DNA from: Pseudobowmanella sp964228145
Lineage (GTDB): Bacteria; Pseudomonadota; Gammaproteobacteria; Enterobacterales; Alteromonadaceae
Assembly: GCA_964228145.1 (NCBI GenBank)
Contig: CAXQZJ010000071.1
Coordinates: 1 to 64,000, forward strand
Direction: 5' to 3'
DNA length: 64,000 nt
The translations under genes and the position numbers were made by a program. Under the pieces are notes generated by a model. It was given only the letters and a program-made list of their open reading frames with translations. It ran no database searches and had not been told where the DNA came from. Below are positions 9,104 through 16,618 of this stretch, piece after piece. Position 1 is the stretch's first letter; each line of letters begins with the position of its first letter.

Positions 9104-9868
9104 GTGGAAATCTGGACGATAGCCAACCAAAAAGGCGGGGTAGGTAAAACCACTACCGCTGTAACATTGGGTGGCTTACTGGCTGAGCAAGGCAAACGCG
9201 TGCTATTGGTCGATACAGATCCGCAAGCGTCTCTGGGGTACTATTTCGGCATTGATTGCGAAGAACTCACCCGCAGCGTCTATGATGTTTTTATGGCATC
9301 TCCGGGTCCGGACAAAGAGTTGGTACTCGACAGTCTCTGCCCGACTAAATTCGATTCGCTGTTTTTGCTGCCTGCCAGTATGGCATTGTCGACATTGGAT
9401 CGAAAAATGGGCACCCGTAACGGCATGGGGCTAGTCCTGAAAAAAGCGTTGGCCACTGTTGAAGATGAGTTCGACGTGGTCCTGATTGATTGTCCGCCCA
9501 CGCTGGGGGTGTTAATGGTCAATGCACTCGCTGCCTGTAACCATATTTTAGTTCCGGTACAAACCGAATTTTTGGCTCTCAAAGGTTTGGAACGTATGAT
9601 GCATACGCTGGAAATCATGGCGGTGATGTTAAAAAAATCGTTCGCATACACCATAGTGCCGACCATGTTTGATAAACGCACCCGGGCTGCGTTAGAAACC
9701 TACAAAATTTTACGTTCTACCTATGGAAAATCTGTGTGGTCTTCGGTGGTTCCGGTCGATACTAAGTTATGCGAGGCGAGTCAGGCACAAACGCCACCCT
9801 CGATATTTTGTCCGCGCTCTCGCGGTGTGTATAGTTATCGTGCATTGTTAAAACAATTGATTCACTAA
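9104..9868 (+). CDS. parC: ParA-like ATPase, ParC-type chemotaxis array localiser
   Basis: ParA/MinD-family ATPase of 254 residues with Walker A KGGVGKTTT near residue 11. By position between cheB and a CheW-like gene it corresponds to the Vibrio ParC protein, which recruits chemotaxis arrays to the cell pole. This is not topoisomerase IV ParC. The GTG start has a GAGGGG motif upstream. The role is inferred from family and gene order rather than from a diagnostic residue. Confidence 0.85.
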   Translation: MEIWTIANQKGGVGKTTTAVTLGGLLAEQGKRVLLVDTDPQASLGYYFGIDCEELTRSVYDVFMASPGPDKELVLDSLCPTKFDSLFLLPASMALSTLDRKMGTRNGMGLVLKKALATVEDEFDVVLIDCPPTLGVLMVNALAACNHILVPVQTEFLALKGLERMMHTLEIMAVMLKKSFAYTIVPTMFDKRTRAALETYKILRSTYGKSVWSSVVPVDTKLCEASQAQTPPSIFCPRSRGVYSYRALLKQLIH

Positions 9869-9875
9869 GAGATTT

Positions 9876-10598
9876 ATGTCCAAAGGCGCATTCGCAAAAG
9901 AAGAAGTGATGCAGGAGTATTTGTCAGCGTTGTTGACCGACGATACTCCCATTGTTGATGACACTCAGAAACAAACCGTACAGCGTTTGTTTGACAACAT
10001 GCCTGCTGCAAAACCTGAAGCACTGGAAACCACAGATATTCCACAACGAGAGCAGCAAGTACGGAGTGCACCCGTTGAGACCAAGCAAGCAATACAGCCT
10101 GCTGCGGAATCCACTCAGACATTGCCTGCAGAGGCGTTTCAGGCGCTGTTTTTTAAAATGGCGGGTTTGACCCTTGCTGTGCCCCTAACGGAGCTGGGGG
10201 GGATTCACCAAATTGAAAAGATAACCCCCCTGTTCGGTCGCCCTGATTGGTTTAAAGGAGTGATGACCCATCGTGAGCAAAAATTGTCCGTGGTTGACAC
10301 CAGTGCCTGGATAATGCCAGAAAAATACAGCGAAAAGCTGGCAGATAGCCTAAATTATCAATATCTTATTATGTTAGGTGACAGTCACTGGGGACTTGCT
10401 TGCGAGCAGTTACTTTCAACACACACGCTGCAACCTGATCAGGTGAAATGGCGAGAAAGTAAAGGTAAGCGGCCTTGGTTGGCCGGAATGGTCAAAGATA
10501 AAATGTGTGCGTTAATTAACGCGCAGGAAATGATTGCATTGTTGAACCGTGGCATCGATAGTAGTGAATCGGAATTGCCTCGTCAGGCAGGAGAGTAA
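9876..10598 (+). CDS. parP: CheW-like protein, ParP-type array anchor
   Basis: Protein of 240 residues. The first 85 or so are low-complexity and unlike CheW; the C-terminal part (FKMAGLTLAVPLTELGGIHQ onward) is CheW/AIF-like. In Vibrio the gene between parC and cheW encodes ParP, which links ParC to CheA through its AIF domain. It starts seven bases after the parC stop and cheW follows six bases later, so the three are probably co-translated. The ParP call rests on order and domain layout. Confidence 0.82.
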   Translation: MSKGAFAKEEVMQEYLSALLTDDTPIVDDTQKQTVQRLFDNMPAAKPEALETTDIPQREQQVRSAPVETKQAIQPAAESTQTLPAEAFQALFFKMAGLTLAVPLTELGGIHQIEKITPLFGRPDWFKGVMTHREQKLSVVDTSAWIMPEKYSEKLADSLNYQYLIMLGDSHWGLACEQLLSTHTLQPDQVKWRESKGKRPWLAGMVKDKMCALINAQEMIALLNRGIDSSESELPRQAGE

Positions 10599-10604
10599 AC
10601 GCAA

Positions 10605-11093
10605 ATGACTGAGAACAGAGCTAATGCCACCCATGATGGCAACGATGAGGTCCTTCAGTGGGTAACTTATCGGTTAGGTGAAGAAACCTACGGGATTAAT
10701 GTAATGCAGGTGCAAGAAGTGTTGCGCCATACCGAAATTGCCCCCGTACCAGGTGCTCCCGATTATGTGTTGGGAATTATTAACCTGCGCGGCAACGTCG
10801 TGACTGTGATTGATACTCGCTCTCGGTTTGGTCTGCCGCCAGCCGATGTCACGGATAACTCGCGTATCGTGATTATCGAGTCTGAGCAGCAGGTGGTGGG
10901 GATATTAGTCGATTCAGTGGCAGAAGTCGTGTATTTGCGGACTTCTGAGATCGACAGTGCACCTAACGTTGGCACAGAAGAAAGCGCTAAGTTTATTCAA
11001 GGCGTGAGTAATCGTGATGGCGAGTTACTGATTTTGGTTGATCTGAATAAATTACTATCAGACGAAGAATGGGACGAAATCTCAGGTTTCTAA
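10605..11093 (+). CDS. cheW: Chemotaxis coupling protein CheW
   Basis: A 162-residue CheW that couples CheA to chemoreceptors. Typical segments are VTYRLGEETYGINVMQVQEV, PGAPDYVLGIINLRGNVV and VGILVDSVAEV. It is a single SH3-like CheW domain of normal length, and it closes the chemotaxis set begun at cheY. Confidence 0.96.
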   Translation: MTENRANATHDGNDEVLQWVTYRLGEETYGINVMQVQEVLRHTEIAPVPGAPDYVLGIINLRGNVVTVIDTRSRFGLPPADVTDNSRIVIIESEQQVVGILVDSVAEVVYLRTSEIDSAPNVGTEESAKFIQGVSNRDGELLILVDLNKLLSDEEWDEISGF

Positions 11094-11118
11094 TCTGCTT
11101 AGGGATGTACAGTCAGGG

Positions 11119-11538
11119 ATGATTTCAGAATCCATACTAGTTACTGTTTTAGCGGTAATAGCACTCGTTGTGTTGAGCTTGGTGGGCCTCACTTTGACTG
11201 GCAGACATCGGCTACGTCAGGTACAACAGCAACAGCAAGAAATGTATGAGCGTTTGGCTCAATTGGCTCAGCAGCATGAATTATTGTTGGAGCAAGTGCA
11301 TGAAGTTCATACCGGTGCGATGGGTGTAGGTACCAAGGTTGGTGAGTTAGCAAGACAGTTACAGCAAACTCAGTACAAGCAAGAGCAATTGGAAGATCAG
11401 GAGCCTGAACTGCGCTTGTACAGTAAAGCAACACGCATGGCTGCTCAGGGTGCCAATGCAGATGATATCGTTGAGGCCTGTGAGTTGCCGCGGGCTGAAG
11501 CCGAATTATTGGTAAGCTTACACCAAAGGCCTGAATAG
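11119..11538 (+). CDS. DUF2802 membrane-anchored coiled-coil protein
   Basis: A 139-residue protein of unknown function. It has one N-terminal membrane helix (about residues 5-26), a Gln/Glu-rich coiled coil (about 33-85) and a small C-terminal helical domain (ADDIVEACELPRAEAELLVSL). A DUF2802 gene in this position, right after cheW, is found in Vibrio and Shewanella chemotaxis operons. No catalytic motif is visible. The next gene is convergent and I see no clear terminator in the 9 bases between them. Confidence 0.8.
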   Translation: MISESILVTVLAVIALVVLSLVGLTLTGRHRLRQVQQQQQEMYERLAQLAQQHELLLEQVHEVHTGAMGVGTKVGELARQLQQTQYKQEQLEDQEPELRLYSKATRMAAQGANADDIVEACELPRAEAELLVSLHQRPE

Positions 11539-11547
11539 AAAGGTCCG

Positions 11548-11859
11548 TTAAGCCTGAGTATGCAGGTGGCCCGGAGGAATGTCCCAGCCCTCAGGAAACT
11601 TACCCTGCAGAACATAAGAAAAGGCAATTAATTCTGCAATAACGTGATACAACACGTCGGGCACTTCTTGTCCCATGTCCAACCGGGCTAAGAAAGAAAC
11701 CAGTTTTTCGTCTTCGTGAACTAAAACACCATTTTCCTTAGCCACCCTTACTATTTCTTCGGCTAATTCATCAAAGCCCTTGGCAACGACTTTAGGCGCA
11801 TCAGGGGCCTGGTAGCGTAACGCCACCGTTCTGCGGGTGGTGCGCTTCTCTGTGGTCAT
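11548..11859 (-). CDS. FlhB C-terminus-like protein (FlhX family)
   Basis: A 103-residue cytoplasmic protein resembling the C-terminal domain of FlhB/YscU export switches (VALRYQAPDAPKVVAKGFDE...). It lacks the membrane domain and the NPTH autocleavage motif of full FlhB. Such orphan FlhB-C proteins often sit next to fliK-like genes. Its ATG overlaps the fliK stop by four bases (ATGA), so the two are probably translationally coupled. Confidence 0.85.
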   Translation of the reverse strand: MTTEKRTTRRTVALRYQAPDAPKVVAKGFDELAEEIVRVAKENGVLVHEDEKLVSFLARLDMGQEVPDVLYHVIAELIAFSYVLQGKFPEGWDIPPGHLHTQA

Positions 11860-13751
11860 GCTTTTGTCTCTATAAGGTGGTAGCTCTGGGTTTTTAGCGT
11901 ATCGGGCACCACACCAACCTGACTGGGGGCAAAGGTGACCTGGATACCGAGTTTACTGAGTCTGGCCTCAAGTAATGGTGAGAAACTATCAACGCGCTGA
12001 CATAAAGGCTGGTTATCGCAAATAAAATGCAAACCTAAGTGCTGCTCACGAATCGATGCTTTCGCCAGCACTACACCATACTTGCCAACATCAAGGCGCA
12101 AGCTAAGCTGCCAGGCTTTTTGTCCGTTATTGGCGTCTTTAGTGTCATCGTCAACCCGCTTCTCTAACAACAACTCTATGTCTTTATCGATGGGGTCAAA
12201 GGGCAGCGACAAGGCATAAAACATTGGGTTTTGAATTTGCCCAGCGTCACTACCCGATAACTTAGCGGTAGTGTGTTGGTTAAGAACTTTAGACAGGGTT
12301 TCAGTCATACGTTGGCTTTGGTCAAAGCCGCTGAGCTCATTCAGCAACAGACTGTTTGCACCACCACTGTTGGTTTTACCGGGAATGACCTGATTGACGG
12401 CGTCGAGTACCGTTTGCAGTTTTACGTTGTCGTGTTGGGCAACGCTGGCAAATTGGAACAACTGTAGCAAGGTATTCAGGGAGCTAACCAAGCCGGGCTG
12501 CGTCGGGGTACCCATTAATACGGTCGGCGAGATCACTAGTGGTGGCGCCTGCAATAAAGCGCGAAGCAGCCCCACAGGTGGGGCAGACTTTGCGTCCAGC
12601 AAGGGTTTCAGGGGCTCCAAAATCGATCCGTTAAGCGAACTGTCAGGCGCAGATATCATTCTATTCAGCTGTTCAATTTTGGCTACAAGACTGACCAGGT
12701 CGACGGGCTTTGTGGCATCAGTCCGCGGCAACAGATCCCTGAGAAGCTGCGTAATTTTGTTGTCGGTAGTATCTGTCATTGCAGGTCTGTCAGGGGCTTT
12801 CGTGTGGGCAAGGGCGTCAAGTGCAGCACTGAGTTGAGGGGTGACAGGTAATCGGCTCAACACGTCCCGCGCCGGCTGAAATTTAATCTCAATCTGGTTT
12901 CCGTTGAGATTGTTGGAAATGACCAATTGTGGACGTAAATTGGTTAGTCCATTGCCGCGCGCGTCTGTGCTGCTGGCAAGAGCGAATTGCTGCTGAGCAG
13001 TCTTATCTAAATTGATGGCGTCCAGCAACGCACGTCGACTACTATCCGCAACCACAACATTGGACTTTTGTGGTTGCTGGACCAGGGCGCTGATATCCAG
13101 GGCTTGACGGCCCAACTGACTATTGAACAATTTCGTCGCTATCGGAGGCGACACCGGCAATGTCAATTGTTGATTGTCCCGGGATAAGCTGACGACCCAG
13201 CCTTGAGGCGAAGTTGTCAAAGTCAGTTGTGCAGGGCCCGGCGAAATTAACGCTTGTGTGCGTTGTAAAGGCAAGGCGATATGCTGACCCGCTAATTTAA
13301 TCTCAATGGCATTTTGTTGTTGACCGATCACATCCACCGAAGTGCGCACAGGAACAAATCCGTTGGGACTGGCAGCCATTACTTTTTCCAGCAGCGATGG
13401 CAGGTTACTGAGGTTGGCCTGAGTTGTAGTGACAGGTATGTGCTGGGCAATCGTTATTTGGGTTTTGCCTGGATTGAACAAAACATCGACAACGGCTTTG
13501 TCAGGTAGTTGATGTTTACCTTGTTGCAAAGGCATGTCGATAAAGGTCGGTTTCGTCAGCCCATCGCCCAACGGAGGAGCTTCTTTTGTTGATAGAGGGT
13601 TAAGTGGTGTTATGCGCAGTATTTGTTGCTGGGTAAAGGTTTCAATGTACGCCTTTATCGCTGCGTGTTCAGGCACAGCTTGCTTGCCCGTTTGGGCAAC
13701 GTCAGCGGACGGGCTGATTGTGGTGGCATCGACCGGTGGTAGATTTTGCAT
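11856..13751 (-). CDS. fliK: FliK-like flagellar hook-length control protein
   Basis: A 631-residue Gln/Thr/Pro-rich protein whose C-terminal part (about 520-631) resembles the FliK hook-length control domain, including WQLSLRLDVGKYGVVLAKAS and LGLHFICDNQPLCQRVDSF. The long N-terminal region is low-complexity, as expected for a molecular ruler. It is paired with the FlhB-C-like gene, its expected functional partner. It may be a second FliK-type protein, since the main fliK normally sits with the hook-basal body genes. There is no ribosome site before the ATG. Confidence 0.78.
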   Translation of the reverse strand: MQNLPPVDATTISPSADVAQTGKQAVPEHAAIKAYIETFTQQQILRITPLNPLSTKEAPPLGDGLTKPTFIDMPLQQGKHQLPDKAVVDVLFNPGKTQITIAQHIPVTTTQANLSNLPSLLEKVMAASPNGFVPVRTSVDVIGQQQNAIEIKLAGQHIALPLQRTQALISPGPAQLTLTTSPQGWVVSLSRDNQQLTLPVSPPIATKLFNSQLGRQALDISALVQQPQKSNVVVADSSRRALLDAINLDKTAQQQFALASSTDARGNGLTNLRPQLVISNNLNGNQIEIKFQPARDVLSRLPVTPQLSAALDALAHTKAPDRPAMTDTTDNKITQLLRDLLPRTDATKPVDLVSLVAKIEQLNRMISAPDSSLNGSILEPLKPLLDAKSAPPVGLLRALLQAPPLVISPTVLMGTPTQPGLVSSLNTLLQLFQFASVAQHDNVKLQTVLDAVNQVIPGKTNSGGANSLLLNELSGFDQSQRMTETLSKVLNQHTTAKLSGSDAGQIQNPMFYALSLPFDPIDKDIELLLEKRVDDDTKDANNGQKAWQLSLRLDVGKYGVVLAKASIREQHLGLHFICDNQPLCQRVDSFSPLLEARLSKLGIQVTFAPSQVGVVPDTLKTQSYHLIETKA

Positions 13752-13918
13752 ACTATTATATCGGCGAAACGTTGAAATGATTAAACCTCAAACTAATGAT
13801 TTAATAAAGCGATTGATTCAGCTCAGTTTTCAATAAGATTGTCGATTTGTAAGGTCTGTAAGCGCGCTGGGATTATGCTATCATTCGCGCCAATTTTGCC
13901 ATCTGAGAAGTTTCGCTT

Positions 13919-14539
13919 TTGAATAGTCTGCGGGCTGAAGCCCTGGTATGTATTAAAAATGACAGACAGCTATTTGGGCCACTGACCTTCAGTGTCCCGG
14001 CTGGCGCTATTTTATATGTGCGCGGACCAAATGGGGCGGGCAAAACCTCGTTGCTGAGGATTTTGGCGGGCATCGCGCAGACCACCGAGGGTGGGGTCTA
14101 TTTTAATGACCAAAATATAGCGCGTCATTCACTGTATAGCAGTGAGTTAAATTATATCGGTCATATCAGCGCTAATAACCTTCGTCTCTCGGCACTGGAG
14201 AATCTCAATGCCTGGTGCGCGTTGCAGCAAGTTTCACCGATTCCGGATTTGTATGGTTTGCTCGCTAAACTCGGGCTGACAGGCTTAGAAGACTTGCCGG
14301 TAGTACAACTTTCAGCCGGGCAACAGCGCCGTGTTGCATTGGCTCGTTTGTGGCTTAAGCCCAGTGCCGTTTGGATTTTAGATGAACCCTATACGGCACT
14401 GGATGTTGAGGCGATAAAGTTATTGGAAGAGTATATAGCACAGCATGCTGCCCAAGGCGGTATTGTTGTGATGACGTCACATCAACCCCCTTCTGCGAAA
14501 CTTGACGTTAATCAATTGACGCTGGAGTACCAATGGTAG
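13919..14539 (+). CDS. ccmA: Cytochrome c maturation ATPase CcmA
   Basis: ATP-binding subunit of the CcmABCD complex, which releases holo-CcmE. Its 206 residues include Walker A GPNGAGKT at 36-43, signature LSAGQQRR and Walker B VWILDEPYTALD. The start is TTG with GAGAAG about nine bases upstream, and the N-terminus aligns with the family. Its end overlaps ccmB by seven bases. It opens the nine-gene ccm run and is divergent from fliK. Confidence 0.95.
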   Translation: MNSLRAEALVCIKNDRQLFGPLTFSVPAGAILYVRGPNGAGKTSLLRILAGIAQTTEGGVYFNDQNIARHSLYSSELNYIGHISANNLRLSALENLNAWCALQQVSPIPDLYGLLAKLGLTGLEDLPVVQLSAGQQRRVALARLWLKPSAVWILDEPYTALDVEAIKLLEEYIAQHAAQGGIVVMTSHQPPSAKLDVNQLTLEYQW

Positions 14540-15204
14540 TTAGTGGTTTTGTCGCTCAGTGCCAGCGGGATTTATTACTCGCCTTCCGTCAACGCTCAGA
14601 AGTGTTACAACCTTTACTGTTTTTCGTTTTGATTATCAGTCTGTTCCCCCTTGGGGTCGGACCCGGCCCGCAAATTTTGCAGAAAATTGGTCCTGGCATA
14701 GTCTGGGTGGCGGCCTTGTTGTCCGCTATGCTTGGCCTTGAGCGTATGTTCAGAGACGATTTTAACGACGGGTATTTAGAACAGATGCTGTTGTCACCCA
14801 CACCACTGCCAGTGTTAGTCATGGCCAAGGTTGTTAGTCACTGGATAGTGAGCATTTTACCGCTCATTATCGTATCCCCTTTGTTGGCGTTATTTTTGAA
14901 TTTAACCTCTGGCATGTTGCAGGCGTTGGTTCTCACTTTGTTACTTGGCACTCCTGTTGTGAGCTTACTCGGTGCAATCGGGGTTGGCTTGACGGTCAGC
15001 GTGCAACGGGGGGGGGTGCTGATTAGCTTATTGTTATTGCCGATTTTGGTACCCTTGCTGATTGTCGCAACGGCTGCGGTGGATGCCGCGACCGTGCAAT
15101 TACCTTATCAAGGTCAGATATTGATACTGGCTGCATTGTTATTATTATCGCTAGCGCTGGCGCCCGTTGCCGCCGCTTACGCGTTAAAGGTGAGTTTAGA
15201 ATAA
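14533..15204 (+). CDS. ccmB: Heme exporter membrane protein CcmB
   Basis: Membrane subunit of the CcmAB ABC transporter: 223 residues, very hydrophobic, with about six helices. The N-terminus (FVAQCQRDLLLAFRQRSEV) and the segment MLSPTPLPVLVMAKVVSHW are typical of CcmB. It overlaps ccmA at its start and shares one base with ccmC at its end. Confidence 0.95.
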   Translation: MVVSGFVAQCQRDLLLAFRQRSEVLQPLLFFVLIISLFPLGVGPGPQILQKIGPGIVWVAALLSAMLGLERMFRDDFNDGYLEQMLLSPTPLPVLVMAKVVSHWIVSILPLIIVSPLLALFLNLTSGMLQALVLTLLLGTPVVSLLGAIGVGLTVSVQRGGVLISLLLLPILVPLLIVATAAVDAATVQLPYQGQILILAALLLLSLALAPVAAAYALKVSLE

Positions 15205-15953
15205 TGTGGAAATGGTTACACCCTTACGCCAAAACAGAACAAACCTATTTATTGTGTGGGCGTTTGTTACCCTGGTTTTCGGTTTTAGGCTTGCTGTTGA
15301 TTGTCACAGGCTCGGTGTGGGGCTTGGTTTTTTCTCCTGCGGATTATCAACAGGGTGACTCTGCCCGAATTATGTACATTCATGTGCCAACGGCGATTTT
15401 GTCCATGAGTACCTATGCTGCGATGGCGATCGCAGCGGTTATTGGTTTGGTATGGCAAATCCGCACCTGCGATATGGCGGTAGCTGCGATCGCGCCAGTG
15501 GGCGCCGTAATTACGGCATTGGCCCTGTTTACCGGCGCGGCATGGGGCAAGCCGATGTGGGGCACATGGTGGGTTTGGGATGCGCGTTTGACCTCTGAAC
15601 TCATCTTACTGTTTATGTACTTGGGGGTACTGGCTTTGTACAGTAGCTTTGATGATAAGCAAAAAGGCGGGCGCGCTGCTGGGCTGCTGGCCATAGTCGG
15701 CGTAATCAATTTGCCGATTATTCATTTCTCAGTGGAGTGGTGGAACACCCTGCATCAGGGCGCATCTATCACCAAGTTCGACAAGCCGAGCATCGCCAAT
15801 GAGATGTTATGGCCGCTGCTGATTAATTTAGTCGGTCTGGCCTTTATCATTGGCGCATTGGTTTTATTGTCATTGCGAAATGAGATACTGCGCCGCGAAA
15901 TTAAACGGCCCTGGGTAGGTAAGTTGACTGGGGAGCAAAATAATGCAATTTGA
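15204..15953 (+). CDS. ccmC: Heme lyase component CcmC
   Basis: CcmC attaches heme to CcmE in the periplasm. The 249-residue, six-helix protein has the heme-handling tryptophan motif WGTWWVWDARLTSE between conserved His-containing periplasmic loops. Its start overlaps the ccmB stop by one base and its end overlaps ccmD by 11. Confidence 0.96.
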   Translation: MWKWLHPYAKTEQTYLLCGRLLPWFSVLGLLLIVTGSVWGLVFSPADYQQGDSARIMYIHVPTAILSMSTYAAMAIAAVIGLVWQIRTCDMAVAAIAPVGAVITALALFTGAAWGKPMWGTWWVWDARLTSELILLFMYLGVLALYSSFDDKQKGGRAAGLLAIVGVINLPIIHFSVEWWNTLHQGASITKFDKPSIANEMLWPLLINLVGLAFIIGALVLLSLRNEILRREIKRPWVGKLTGEQNNAI

Positions 15954-16149
15954 TTCTTGGCAAGCGTTTTGGGATATGGGGGGCTATGGGCTATTCGTGT
16001 GGCTTTCCTATGGAGCATTTATCGTCTCCCTGATTGGACTATGGGCGATTTTCAAAATTCACAGACGCAGCATTTTTAAACAGATTGATGTCGAAAAAAG
16101 ACGGCGTGAACGTATTGCAGCAGCAAAGGCAGGAACTAATCAACCATGA
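15943..16149 (+). CDS. ccmD: Heme exporter accessory protein CcmD
   Basis: A 68-residue protein with a single membrane helix (YGLFVWLSYGAFIVSLIGLW) and a basic cytoplasmic tail, as usual for CcmD. CcmD stabilises the CcmABC-CcmE complex. It overlaps ccmC at its start and ccmE by four bases at its end. The family is short and weakly conserved, so the call leans on position. Confidence 0.92.
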   Translation: MQFDSWQAFWDMGGYGLFVWLSYGAFIVSLIGLWAIFKIHRRSIFKQIDVEKRRRERIAAAKAGTNQP

Positions 16150-16610
16150 ATCCGCGAAGAAAAAACCGTCTAATGGGCGTAGTTGCCATTCTCGTTTTAC
16201 TCAGTGGTGCGGTGTATTTAATCGCCCAGGCTTTGGGCGAAAATATGGACTTGTTTCTTACTCCCAGTGAAGTGATAGACGGCAAGGATGGCCAGAAGCC
16301 CGTTATAGGTCAACGATTACGTATCGGCGGAATGGTCATTCCCGGCACGGTGGAGCGGGCTGAGGACTCTTTGCTAGTACGCTTTTCCTTGACCGACACT
16401 GGCCCTGTGGTCAAGGTAGCCTATGAAGGATTGTTGCCAGACTTATTCCGAGAAGGTCAGGGCATTGTAGTCACCGGCACCTTGCAGGAGGCGAACCTGC
16501 TGGTGGCGGATGAGGTGTTGGCGAAGCACGACGAAGAATACATGCCATCGGAATTAGCTGAAAAGCTCAAAGGCATCAAGCATGTCAAGCCTCAGGACGC
16601 GACGTATTAG
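16146..16610 (+). CDS. ccmE: Periplasmic heme chaperone CcmE
   Basis: CcmE binds heme covalently through a His and hands it to CcmF. The 154-residue protein has an N-terminal membrane anchor (about 9-29), an OB-fold domain and the motif LAKHDEEYMP with heme-binding H128 and Y132. The essential residues are intact. Confidence 0.97.
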   Translation: MNPRRKNRLMGVVAILVLLSGAVYLIAQALGENMDLFLTPSEVIDGKDGQKPVIGQRLRIGGMVIPGTVERAEDSLLVRFSLTDTGPVVKVAYEGLLPDLFREGQGIVVTGTLQEANLLVADEVLAKHDEEYMPSELAEKLKGIKHVKPQDATY

Positions 16611-16618
16611 GAGCAGTC

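Noticed and set aside
9171..9434. 87-codon ORF within parC in another frame
   Set aside because: It is wholly inside a well-supported gene and has no recognisable family features.
12394..12837. 147-codon plus-strand ORF opposite fliK
   Set aside because: It is antisense to the fliK-like gene, with no ribosome site and no recognisable domain.
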